From Microbacterium sp. 4R-513 (GTDB taxonomy: Bacteria; Actinomycetota; Actinomycetes; Actinomycetales; Microbacteriaceae), in NCBI RefSeq assembly GCF_011046485.1, contig NZ_CP049256.1, positions 3,162,001-3,226,000 of the forward strand: DNA of 64,000 nucleotides, in the 5' to 3' direction. Shown piece after piece: positions 16,986 to 25,500 of this stretch (within the stretch, counting starts at the first letter, position 1; every line of letters starts with the position of its first letter). The translations under genes and the position numbers were made by a program. The notes under the pieces are model-generated. The model was not told the origin of the DNA, searched no databases, and was given only the letters and a program-made list of their open reading frames with translations.

Positions 16986-17540
16986 GTGAGAAACCGCCAC
17001 AACGGACCGCTCGACATCCCCGTCCGCGACATCGTCCACCGCCCGGGTGAGATGCGCGAGACCACCCTCGAGATCGTCGCCCCCGCCAAGTGGGGCGAGG
17101 GCCTCGTCTCGGTGGCCGAGGGCGAGCGCATCTTCGTCGACGTCCGCCTCGAATCCGTTCACGAGGGCATCCTCGCCACAGGGGAGGCCGACACGGAGTA
17201 CACGGGCGTCTGCGGGCGCTGCCTTCGCGACATCGCCGAGCCGCTCAAAGTCGAGTTTCAGGAGCTTTTCGCGTATCCTGGAGTGGAAGCAACTGACTTC
17301 GAGGTTCAAGACGACCACGTGGATCTTGAAACTCCGGTCAGGGATGCGATTGTCCTGTCGCTTCCGTTTCAGCCGGTGTGTGAGCCGGATTGCCCCGGCC
17401 TCGACCCGGCCACGGGTGAGCGGTTCACCGAAAGCACCGGATCAGAGCCCGCCGCTCCCATCGATCCACGCTGGGCAGCGCTCCAGGACTACACCCAAGA
17501 CCACGACGACGATGCCCCGCGCCCTGTGCCGGGCAGCTGA
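16986..17540 (+). CDS. YceD/DUF177 family protein
   Basis: This 184-residue protein of the YceD family is almost always encoded next to rpmF, as here (29 bp upstream). Homologues have been linked to 23S rRNA maturation or large-subunit assembly. The core contains FVDVRLESVHEGILATGEADTEY, then VCGRCLRDIAEPL with a CxxC, and a second cysteine pair in PVCEPDCPGLDP near the C-terminus. The four cysteines could bind zinc. I choose GTG 16986 because RNRHNGPLDIPVRDIVHRPGEMRE matches the usual family N-terminus; an internal ATG at 17052 would remove it. The tail is acidic (YTQDHDDDAP). Confidence 0.82.
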   Translation: MRNRHNGPLDIPVRDIVHRPGEMRETTLEIVAPAKWGEGLVSVAEGERIFVDVRLESVHEGILATGEADTEYTGVCGRCLRDIAEPLKVEFQELFAYPGVEATDFEVQDDHVDLETPVRDAIVLSLPFQPVCEPDCPGLDPATGERFTESTGSEPAAPIDPRWAALQDYTQDHDDDAPRPVPGS

Positions 17541-17569
17541 TTCGTCGAGAACACAGAGAAGAGTCAGCC

Positions 17570-17780
17570 ATGGCAGGTAACCCCCCCGAAGCGGAAGGTC
17601 TCCCGTTCCAACACCCGCTCGCGTCGCGCGCAGTGGAAGGCGGAAGCCCCCACCCTCGTCAAGACGGTCGAGAACGGCAAGGTCGTCTACAGCCGTCCCC
17701 ACCAGGCGAAGGTCGTCACCGACTCGCAGGGCACCGAGCTGTTCCTCGAGTACAAGGGCCGCAAGGTCGCCGACGTCTGA
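17570..17780 (+). CDS. rpmF: 50S ribosomal protein L32, frame broken by one extra C
   Basis: The start ATG 17570 reads MAGNPP and then leaves the L32 frame. The run 17581-17587 has seven C where six are needed. With one removed the product is 69 residues: [20 protein letters not shown], a [26 protein letters not shown] core, and a GRKVADV end at 17778-17780. This matches actinobacterial L32 throughout. It has no zinc-binding cysteines, so it is of the zinc-independent (C-minus) type. As a ribosomal protein in its conserved place between DUF177 and rnc, it is surely intact in the organism and the extra base is probably a sequencing error. Confidence 0.93.
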
Positions 17781-17796
17781 TCGTCGTCCCGACGAC

Positions 17797-18522
17797 GTGA
17801 CCGACGTCACTCCGCGGCGCGCGGGAGAGTCCCCCTCGGGTACTGCTCCGCGCGCCGTCCTCACCGACAAGCTCGGCGTCGACATCGACGCCGAGCTTCT
17901 GTCGCTCGCCCTCACGCATCGTTCCTACGCGTACGAGCACGGGCAGATCCCGCACAACGAGCGCCTCGAGTTCCTCGGCGACTCGGTGCTCGGCCAGGCC
18001 GTCACGGTCCGCCTGTTCACGCAGCATCCCGACCTCGACGAGGGATCGCTCGCGAAGCGACGGGCATCCGTCGTGTCGACCGTCGCCCTCGCCGACGTCG
18101 GCCGTCGCATCGGCCTCGGAGAGCACATCCTGCTCGGGCGCGGTGAGCAGCTCACCGGAGGCAGTGACAAGGACTCGATTCTCGCCGACACCCTCGAGGC
18201 CATCATCGGCGCGACGTATGTGTCCAGGGGACCGGATGCCGCGACCGCACTCGTCCTGCGACTCATCGAGCCGCTGCTCGACGACCCCGAGCGCTACGGC
18301 GCCGCGATGGATCCCAAGACCAGCCTTCAGGAGCTCGCGGCTCACAGCGGTCAGGGTGCTCCGGTCTACGCCGTCGTGTCGACCGGGCCCGACCACGATC
18401 GGCGATTCACCGCGACCGTGACCGTCGGCGACGTCTCGGCCGAGGGTGCGGGCACGAGCAAGAAGCACGCCGAGGCGGCCGCGGCGCTCGACGCGTGGCG
18501 CATCCTGAGCGGGCGTGCCTGA
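17797..18522 (+). CDS. rnc: Ribonuclease III
   Basis: RNase III cleaves double-stranded RNA in rRNA precursors and structured mRNAs. The 241-residue protein has the catalytic signature NERLEFLGDSVL (residues 54-65) with the metal-binding glutamate and aspartate. A second acidic pair follows in SILADTLEAIIGA, and a C-terminal double-stranded RNA-binding domain ends in GAGTSKKHAEAAAALDA. The start is GTG 17797, 16 bp after rpmF. The end overlaps mutM by 8 bp. The first 20 residues form a disordered proline/serine-rich extension. Confidence 0.95.
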   Translation: MTDVTPRRAGESPSGTAPRAVLTDKLGVDIDAELLSLALTHRSYAYEHGQIPHNERLEFLGDSVLGQAVTVRLFTQHPDLDEGSLAKRRASVVSTVALADVGRRIGLGEHILLGRGEQLTGGSDKDSILADTLEAIIGATYVSRGPDAATALVLRLIEPLLDDPERYGAAMDPKTSLQELAAHSGQGAPVYAVVSTGPDHDRRFTATVTVGDVSAEGAGTSKKHAEAAAALDAWRILSGRA

Positions 18523-19432
18523 GCTTCCCGAGGTCGAGGTCGTTCGCGCGGGCCTCGAACCGGCGGTGGCGGGAGCGTCGATCGCGGGCGTCACGGTCCT
18601 CGACGAACGTGCGCTCACGCGGCACGCGGGCGGCGGCGCGCACTTCGAAGCGGCACTCACCGGCCGTCGCATCGAGGGCGCCGCACGGAGGGGGAAGTTC
18701 CTGTGGCTCCCGCTGCTGCCGGTCGAGGGGGCGACGCCGGTCGACGCCATCGTCGGCCACCTCGGCATGAGCGGGCAGCTGCTGCTCCGGTCGCCCGGTG
18801 CGCCGGCGGAACGCCACGAGCGGGTGCGCCTCGACATCCAGCACCCCTCTCACGGCGAGCTCGCCGTCGTCTTCGCCGACCAGCGCACATTCGGCTCGCT
18901 GGCCGTGGACGAGCTGATTCCGACACCGGATGCCGCACCCGGCGGTCGAGGCACGCACGCCGCCGCCGTGCCGACGCAGGTGGCGCACATCGCGCGCGAT
19001 CCCCTCGATCCCGTTTTCTCCGACCGCGGGTTCCGGTCGGCGCTCGGGCGTAAGAACTCCGCCATCAAGCGCGTGCTCCTCGACCAGACCGTCGTGAGCG
19101 GCGTGGGCAACATCTACGCCGACGAAGCGCTGTGGGCGGCCCGCATCCACCCGGAGACGCCGGCGAACACGCTCAGCACACGTGCGGGGAATCGGCTGCT
19201 GCTCGAGGTCCGCGCCGTGCTCGAGAAGGCACTCGCGGAAGGCGGGACGAGCTTCGACGCGCAGTACGTGAACGTCAACGGTCAGGCGGGCTACTTCGCC
19301 CACTCTCTCAACGCCTACGGCCGCACGGGTGAGCCGTGTCCTCGCTGCGGGCGCCCGATCGTGCGCGTCTCGTTCATGAACCGGTCCAGCCACTACTGCC
19401 CGCATTGTCAGCGGATGCCGCGTCCGCTGTAA
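18515..19432 (+). CDS. mutM: Formamidopyrimidine-DNA glycosylase (Fpg/MutM)
   Basis: This base-excision repair enzyme removes 8-oxoguanine and formamidopyrimidines. After processing of the start methionine the catalytic residues are Pro1 and Glu2 of PELPEVEVVR, so the GTG at 18515 must be right. Further marks are a lysine for the beta-elimination step in the H2TH domain, the H2TH segment (LDQTVVSGVGNIYADEALW), and a C-terminal zinc finger CPRCGRPIVR with SSHYCPHCQ. Length is 305 residues. Translation overlaps rnc by 8 bp. An inverted repeat at 19448-19484 ends the operon. Confidence 0.95.
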   Translation: MPELPEVEVVRAGLEPAVAGASIAGVTVLDERALTRHAGGGAHFEAALTGRRIEGAARRGKFLWLPLLPVEGATPVDAIVGHLGMSGQLLLRSPGAPAERHERVRLDIQHPSHGELAVVFADQRTFGSLAVDELIPTPDAAPGGRGTHAAAVPTQVAHIARDPLDPVFSDRGFRSALGRKNSAIKRVLLDQTVVSGVGNIYADEALWAARIHPETPANTLSTRAGNRLLLEVRAVLEKALAEGGTSFDAQYVNVNGQAGYFAHSLNAYGRTGEPCPRCGRPIVRVSFMNRSSHYCPHCQRMPRPL

Positions 19433-19447
19433 GCCCCGGCCGGAGGC

Positions 19448-19484
19448 GGATGCCGCGCCCCGGCGAGGGTGGGGCGCGGCATCC
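19448..19484. terminator. Hairpin between convergent mutM and GNAT gene
   Basis: A perfect 14-bp inverted repeat (19448-19461 with 19471-19484) built from two opposed copies of GGATGCCGCG stands between two convergent genes. There is no T-run, so termination efficiency is uncertain. Confidence 0.6.
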
Positions 19485-19495
19485 ATCCACGATGG

Positions 19496-20596
19496 CTAGG
19501 CGAGCACCTTCTTCCACGCGCCGGCGTACGAGACGGGCACGAAGCCGATCGCCTCGTTGATGTTCAGCATGTGCCGGTTCTCCTCGGCGTTGAACGTCGA
19601 GACGCGGGGCGACTCCGGCACGATCTCACGCCACCGGAGGAGGTTGGCGCACTTCACGATCGTGCCGAGACGGTGCCCGCGGTGTTCCTTGAGCACGAGC
19701 GTCCCGTACTGGTGCGTAACGGCGGTATGGTCGTCCGCTGAGATCACGAGCTCGTTGTACGCCGCGATGACCCCGGTCGGCACGTGCTGTACGCAGGCGA
19801 CCGACACCAGGAGGCCCTGTGCGGCCAGACGCGCGTCGCGGCGGCGGACGCGCTCGGCATCCCACTTCTCCTCCTCGATCACCATCCCGCCCTGGGGCAC
19901 GTCGGTCGACATCCGGGAGATCGCGTAGGCGTAGCCGTCCTGGTATTCATCGGGAGTGGGCGGCGCCGTCCACGTCACGACCCGGTAGTCGTCGCCTGCG
20001 AACGCCACGGCCTCGTCCAGCATCGTCTCGACGAGGTCGAACGGGCCGCGCAGATCGAACGCGCTGTTGCGCTCGACCTGTTCGAGGGTGAACCCGCTCG
20101 CCAGCTGGAAGACGGTCTGGCGGTCGTCGGCGGGCACGGAACCCCATCCCGTCGACGGCTGCATGGTCGGACCTTCGCCCCCCGGACGGTGGAGCGTCCA
20201 GGTCTGGATGATGGTTCGCCCCAGCGTGCGCGCCTCCTCCTCGGCCGCGGCGAGGAGCGCCTCCTCCACGCCTTCGCCCCAGCGGTCCGGGTCGACCATG
20301 AGGTCGAAGTCGAGCGTCTTGGTGCCCTCCTCCTGCGAGTAGCGCAGGGTCACGGCTCCGATGATCTCGCCATCGCGCTCCGCCCAGAATCCGGTCTGCG
20401 CCCAGTCGGCCTGGTCTTGCCAGAACCCGAGCACCTCGTCGGGCTCCTGGTGCAGGTCGTCGTGGCCCGTGTCGTGCAGGCACACCGCGTTGGCGAGCCG
20501 GACCATGTCGAGGAACGGGCCGGCGTCCGGGGCATCCACCGTCGCGGGGATGACGATCCGGCCGACGGTCAGCTGCGATGTGGCGACGTCAGTCAT
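19496..20596 (-). CDS. GNAT family N-acetyltransferase, two-domain (copy 1)
   Basis: This 366-residue soluble protein has two GNAT folds in tandem. The C-terminal fold carries a canonical acetyl-CoA motif A (LVLKEHRGHRLGTIVKCANL, near residue 295). The N-terminal one has only a degenerate version (DRWGEGVEEALL, near 110), so probably one active site remains. The last 30 residues (NINEAIGFVPVSYAGAWKKV) nearly repeat those of the adjacent gene, showing tandem duplication. Its start overlaps the end of that gene by 8 bp, so both are translated from one mRNA. Substrate is unknown. The operon begins with two small proteins at 22174-22290 and 21753-22016. Confidence 0.85.
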   Translation of the reverse strand: MTDVATSQLTVGRIVIPATVDAPDAGPFLDMVRLANAVCLHDTGHDDLHQEPDEVLGFWQDQADWAQTGFWAERDGEIIGAVTLRYSQEEGTKTLDFDLMVDPDRWGEGVEEALLAAAEEEARTLGRTIIQTWTLHRPGGEGPTMQPSTGWGSVPADDRQTVFQLASGFTLEQVERNSAFDLRGPFDLVETMLDEAVAFAGDDYRVVTWTAPPTPDEYQDGYAYAISRMSTDVPQGGMVIEEEKWDAERVRRRDARLAAQGLLVSVACVQHVPTGVIAAYNELVISADDHTAVTHQYGTLVLKEHRGHRLGTIVKCANLLRWREIVPESPRVSTFNAEENRHMLNINEAIGFVPVSYAGAWKKVLA

Positions 20597-21677
20597 CGAG
20601 CACCTTCTTCCATGCGCCCTCGTAGGCGATCGGGACGAAGCCGATCGCCTCGTTGATGTCCAGCATCGGGCGGTTCTCTTCTGCGTTGTAGGTGATCATG
20701 CGGGGAGATTCCGGCGCGATCTCACGCCAGGAGAGCAGTGCCGCGCACTTGACCAGCATCCCCAGCCGGTGACCGCGGTGCTCCTTCAGCACGAGGGTGT
20801 CCTCCTGATGGGATGCCTCGGTGCGGTCCTTGCCGATGACGAGCTCGTTGAATGCGCACAACTCACCGGTCTCGATGTGCTGCGCAGCGGTGACGAGAAG
20901 CAGCCGTCCGGCGTCGGTGTAAAGCGAGTCGTGGCGTGCGATGCGGGCCGCATCCCACGCCTCCTCGTCGAACTCGAGCCCCGCCGCCGGAGCGTCGGTC
21001 GCCATCCGCGACTTCATCCAGGCGTAGCTCTCCGCGAACTCGGGAGGAGTCGGCGGCGACCACTGGACGACGCGGTAGTCCTTCGACGCCTCGCGCGCCT
21101 CGGCGAGGAGCCGCTCGATCTGGCCGAACGACCCGCGCAGATCGAGGGCGCTGTTCCGCTCCACCTGCTCGAGCGTGTAGCCGTGGTGCAGGTAGAAGCG
21201 CGCGACATGGTCCTCGGGGATGGAGCCGAAGCCGGTCGGCGGCTCGATGCGCGGTCCTGGTCCGGCGGGGTGCTCGGCCCAGGACTGCAGGACGGTGCGG
21301 CCGCTCTCGCGAGCGGTCTGCTCGACGAGTTGGTACGCGGCCGATCCGATGCCCTGGCCCTGCGCCTCGCGCACGAGCTCGATGAGCCAGAAGAGGTTCT
21401 TCGATCCCTCGTGCTGCGGGATGTCGGCGCCGACGCGGCCGATCATGACCCCGTCCCGGAGGACCACCCACATGTGCCGCACCTCGTACTTGTCGGGACG
21501 GTAGTGGGGGAGAAGCTCGTCGGCGGCGATGGCGTGATCGGCGTGACCGGAGATCTCGGTGTAGATGCGATTGCGCACGTTCACCATCTCGATGAAGTCG
21601 CCCGCGTCCGGCGAGTCGATGGAATCGGGGATGGTCAGCGGCCGGAACTCGACGCCGGTGATCGTGGTGGTGCTCAT
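20589..21677 (-). CDS. GNAT family N-acetyltransferase, two-domain (copy 2)
   Basis: The 362-residue paralogue of the downstream gene also has two GNAT folds. Here the N-terminal fold keeps a good acetyl-CoA loop (REAQGQGIGSAAYQLVE, near residue 115), and the C-terminal fold has LVLKEHRGHRLGMLVKCAAL. It may therefore have two active sites. The shared sequence between copies is highest over the C-terminal 100 residues (ERNSALDLRG and DINEAIGFVPIAYEGAWKKV). The upstream Shine-Dalgarno region (GAGGAACCC) stands before ATG 21677. A 13-bp hairpin separates it from the 87-residue gene upstream. Candidate substrates include small amines, antibiotics or the operon's own peptide; none is proven. Confidence 0.85.
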   Translation of the reverse strand: MSTTTITGVEFRPLTIPDSIDSPDAGDFIEMVNVRNRIYTEISGHADHAIAADELLPHYRPDKYEVRHMWVVLRDGVMIGRVGADIPQHEGSKNLFWLIELVREAQGQGIGSAAYQLVEQTARESGRTVLQSWAEHPAGPGPRIEPPTGFGSIPEDHVARFYLHHGYTLEQVERNSALDLRGSFGQIERLLAEAREASKDYRVVQWSPPTPPEFAESYAWMKSRMATDAPAAGLEFDEEAWDAARIARHDSLYTDAGRLLLVTAAQHIETGELCAFNELVIGKDRTEASHQEDTLVLKEHRGHRLGMLVKCAALLSWREIAPESPRMITYNAEENRPMLDINEAIGFVPIAYEGAWKKVLDD

Positions 21678-21722
21678 GATGGGTTCCTCGTCAGAAGTGG
21701 TCGTGGTGAAGTCGGGTGGGGC

Positions 21723-21751
21723 GGTGTGCGGCCCGGTGCGGGCCGCACACC
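21723..21751 (-). repeat. Intercistronic 13-bp inverted repeat in the peptide-GNAT operon
   Basis: GGTGTGCGGCCCG (21723-21735) pairs perfectly with 21739-21751 around a 3-base loop, directly after the stop of the 87-residue gene on the minus strand. It has no T-run. It could be a partial terminator or an mRNA-stabilising hairpin that makes the first two genes more abundant than the GNAT genes. Confidence 0.55.
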
Positions 21752-21752
21752 G

Positions 21753-22016
21753 TCAGGCGTGCGGCTGCACGAGGTGCAGCCGCCGCAGTGCAGCGTGCTC
21801 GCGGGCCTCGAGACCACGGTGGGTCTCGAGGACACGGGAGCGCAGGGCGCGGTCGGCGCGAAGGTTCGCGCGGTCCGCACTCCGCAGGAGCAGCCAGAGG
21901 CCGAGCCGCAGCGAAGTGCGATCGACGAGGCCGACGGGAGCGGATGCCGGCAGAGCCGGGACATTGGTGGGCGGATGGAGGTCCAGAGTGCGGACATCCA
22001 CGAGGAGCTTTGACAT
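21753..22016 (-). CDS. Small unrecognised protein, 87 residues
   Basis: I cannot assign a family. ATG 22016 gives MSKLLVDVRTLDLHPPT, a proline/alanine/serine linker, then a hydrophobic and arginine-rich helix (SLRLGLWLLLRSADRANL, residues about 54-71), and a basic helical end LEAREHAALRRLHLVQPHA. The helix is short for a membrane span but amphipathic enough for membrane association. The ribosome site (GAAAG) is weak. It lies 157 bp after the 38-residue peptide gene and 75 bp before the GNAT genes on the same strand, so it is probably part of the same operon. Arg/Leu-rich small proteins of this kind are seen in Microbacteriaceae, from memory. Confidence 0.55.
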   Translation of the reverse strand: MSKLLVDVRTLDLHPPTNVPALPASAPVGLVDRTSLRLGLWLLLRSADRANLRADRALRSRVLETHRGLEAREHAALRRLHLVQPHA

Positions 22017-22173
22017 GGTGGTGTCTTTCGTTCGAAGGAGTGAAGGGTCGGAACGCCGGGGGAGCGCGGATGGCGCTCGAGAGGGGCGTGGGCGAAGCGG
22101 GCGCAGAGATGCGCCGCAGGCAGGATCGCCGGATCAGCCTGCCCGAGGGCAGAGTTCTCCCGAGAGCGGCGGG

Positions 22174-22290
22174 TCAGCCGGCCGTGGGGACGAAGGCGTA
22201 GAAGGAGCCGGTCGCCGAAGCACAGAAGATTCCACCGCGCGGGTTGGCGGGTGCCGGCGCATTGCCGGTAGCAGTCATGTGCATGATCAT
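22174..22290 (-). CDS. 38-residue peptide with a near-perfect Shine-Dalgarno site
   Basis: ATG 22290 to TGA 22174 encodes MIMHMTATGNAPAPA, then NPRGGIFCASATGSF and YAFVPTAG. On the minus strand AAAGGAGGT (complement of 22295-22303) lies 4 bases before the ATG, the best ribosome site I found in the window. A -35/-10 pair (22349-22354, 22325-22330) gives a 5' end only about 28 bases upstream. The peptide has a Pro/Ala linker, an NPRGG step and a hydrophobic tail with one Cys, several Ser/Thr and aromatic residues. That could be a leader-core precursor layout (inference). No Lan, YcaO or radical-SAM enzyme is nearby, only GNAT genes. ATGs at 22284 and 22278 are alternative starts. Confidence 0.6.
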   Translation of the reverse strand: MIMHMTATGNAPAPANPRGGIFCASATGSFYAFVPTAG

Positions 22291-22324
22291 GGCGACCTCC
22301 TTTCGACTTCTGACGCGATCAGCG

Positions 22325-22354
22325 ACGCTAGCGCAGATTCGGATGGGGCGTCAA
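22325..22354 (-). promoter_or_regulatory. Sigma-70 promoter of the peptide-GNAT operon
   Basis: On the minus strand TTGACG (22349-22354) and TAGCGT (22325-22330) are 18 bp apart. The predicted start is near 22318, 28 bases before the peptide ATG. This is one of the closest matches to the consensus in the window, implying strong expression. Confidence 0.65.
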
Positions 22355-22516
22355 GCGAATTCTCAGAAACGGCGTGTCGCCGGGCGTGTCGCGCCTCCCG
22401 GACCAGCCGGCCGCATCGAGCTCCGGCATGCTTCCGTTCGGCCCGCCTCCACGGTCGGAGAGGACCCTTCAGGTACGGTTGTCGGGATATCCATCGGCCG
22501 TCGCGGAGGCTCGTCC

Positions 22517-25500
22517 ATGCACCTGAAGAGCGTGACGCTCAAAGGGTTCAAGTCGTTCGCGCAGCCCACGACCTTCGCCTTCGAACCGGGTGTGACCTGC
22601 ATCGTCGGTCCCAACGGATCGGGCAAGTCCAACGTCGTCGACGCCCTCGCGTGGGTGATGGGCGAGCAGGGCGCGAAGACCCTCCGCGGCGGGAAGATGG
22701 AAGACGTCATCTTCGCCGGAACGGCCACCCGCGGTCCGCTCGGACGCGCCGAGGTGCAGCTGACGATCGACAACGCCGACGGGGTGCTCCCCATCGAGTA
22801 CTCCGAAGTCACCATCAGCCGCACGCTCTTCCGCAACGGCGCGAGCGAGTATGCGATCAACGGCGAGACGTGCCGCCTCCTCGATGTGCAGGAGCTGCTC
22901 AGCGACACCGGCCTCGGCCGTGAGATGCACGTCATCGTGGGTCAGGGCCGGCTCGACAGCGTTCTGCAGGCGTCGCCCGAAGAGCGTCGCGGCTTCATCG
23001 AGGAAGCCGCCGGCATCCTCAAGCACCGGCGGCGCAAGGAGAAGACCATCCGCAAGCTCGAGGCGATGGAGGCGAACCTGATGCGCCTCAGCGACCTCGC
23101 CGGCGAGCTCCGCCGCCAGCTGAAGCCCCTCGGACGCCAGGCCGAGATCGCCCGTGAGGCCGCGACGATCGCCGCCGTGGTGCGCGACGCGAAGGCGCGC
23201 CTGTTCGCCGATGAGCTCGTCGGATTGCGCACCGAGCTGGCCGACCACACGCGCAGCGAGCAGGAGCGCCACGCCGAGCGGCTCGTGCTGCAGGATCAGC
23301 TCGACAACGTGCGCGCCCGGATCGAGGTGCTCGAGGCCGACCAGCGGTCCGAAGCCGTCGACAGGGCCCGCAAGGTGGCGTTCGAGCTCGAGCGCGTGCA
23401 GGAGCGCATCCGTGGCCTGTACACGCTGGCCGGGCAGCGCCTCGCGCTTCTCAGCGAGGGCGACGGCGACGACCCCGGGGCTCACACGACCGTGTCTCAA
23501 GCCACGATCGACGAGGCGCGCGCCGAGATCGACGACATCGCGGGCGGTCTGGGCGACGCTCAGGATGCTGCGGCTGAGGCGGCACGCGAGGTTATGCGTG
23601 CGCGCGCCGAGCTCGACGCCCTCGATGCCGACATCGCGGCGCAGAGCGCTCTCGTATCGGAGCACGACATGCGGATCACCGCGCTCCGCGGAACCGCGGA
23701 GGCCGCGGCATCCGCTCTCGCCGCCGTCCGCACGGCGGTCGAGCGCCAGCAGAAGGCGCTCGATGCGGCACTCGCCCGCAGGGCCGAGGCGGAGGAGACG
23801 CTTGCGGGCATCGACCCGGACCTCGTCGCCGAGGGGACGTCGGCAGAGCATGCCGCGGCGTACGAGCGCGCGCAACGCGAGGCGACGGATGCCGAAACCG
23901 AGGTCGGCGCCCTGCGGGAGCGGCTGCACGCCGCCGAGCGCGAACTGGACTCGCTGACGGCGCAGACGAAGACGCTCAGCCGGGCACTCGATGTGCGCAA
24001 CGCGGCCGCTGACATCGTCGCGCGCGGCGGAGCGGGCGTGCGCGGACTCATCGGCGACGCGATCAAGGTCAAGGCGGGCTACGAAGCGGCGATCGCCGCC
24101 GTGCTCGGCCCCCTCGCGGAGGGTGTGCTCGTCGAGACGGCCGACGACGCCTTCGGGGTGGCGGCAATCGCCCGCGACGGCGACCTGGGCGTCGTCGACA
24201 TCGCGATCGCGCGTGCGTCGCGCGCCCCGACGCCGGTTGCGGCGATACACGGTGCGGTCGCTGCCGCGGACGTCATCACCGCGCCCGACGGCGTCGTCGG
24301 GATCCTGGCGCAGGCTCTCATCGCCGACGATCTCGACGCCGCCCGCCGGATCACCGAGCAGGCTGCGGCTTCGTCGGGCGGAGGAACCGTCACGGTCGTG
24401 ACCCGTGCCGGCGAGGTCGTCACGGCGCACACCGTACGAGCCGGATCGGGTCAGGGTCGCTCCCGCCTCGAGCTTGCGGCCGAACGGGACGCCGCGACCC
24501 AGCGCCTCACCGAGATCACCGTGATCGCGGACTCCCTGCGCGAGGCCCTTGCCGACCAGGTGCGCGAGCTCGAAGGCGCGCGGCAGCGGACGAAGGCGGC
24601 GCTCGAGACGCTGCGGGCGCACGATGCGGCTCTCGCCGCACACGCCGAGCAGGTCAACCGGGCGACGGTGCGCCACGAGGCGGCGATCGCCGAATGCGAT
24701 CGCCTCGCGGCCGGCCTCGCCCAGGCGCAGGCGGCGGTCGAGGATGCGGCGGGTTCGGCGCGCGTCGCCGAGGAGCAGCTCACGCTCGCACTCGAGGCGC
24801 CTCGGCCCATTCTCGACGCCTCGGCGCGTGACGGCCTGCTCGCGGCCCTCGAAGCCTCGCGCGAGGGCGAGATGCGCACACGGCTCGACGTCGAGACGCT
24901 GCGCGAGCGCGTGCGCGCCGGAGAGGCCCGCGTCGTACAGCTCGAGCGCCAGCGCGAACGGGAGCGAGAGGCGGCGGCCGAAGCGGCACGGCGCGCGGTC
25001 ATCCGTCGCCGACAGCGGGAGATCGCCGCCGACGTCACCGCCCAACTGCCACCGCTCCTCGACTCGGTGGACCGGTCCGTCACCCAGGCCCGCCTAGACC
25101 TCGCAACCGCCGAGAGCGCTCGCACCGCGCTCACTCAGGAACTGGCCGAACTGCGGGTCCAGGAATCCGGGGCCCGTGAACGACTGGCCGGCCTCACCGA
25201 GAGCGTCCATGGGCTCGAGCTGCAGATCCACGAGAAGCGCCTGCACGTCACCAGCCTGCTCGAGCGCGTCGGCTCCGAGCTCGGCCTCGATGAGAGCATT
25301 CTCGTTTCGGAATATGGGCCGGACCAGCCGATTCCGGTCGAATCGGACAACGATGAGGAGGCGACCGAGCCTTTCGACCGCGGCCGGCAGCGCCGGCGGC
25401 TTCAGGAGGCGGAGCGCAAGCTCTCCCAGCTCGGACGTGTCAATCCGCTCGCCCTGGAGGAGTTCGCGGCCCTCGAGCAGCGCCACAAGTTCCTGACCGA

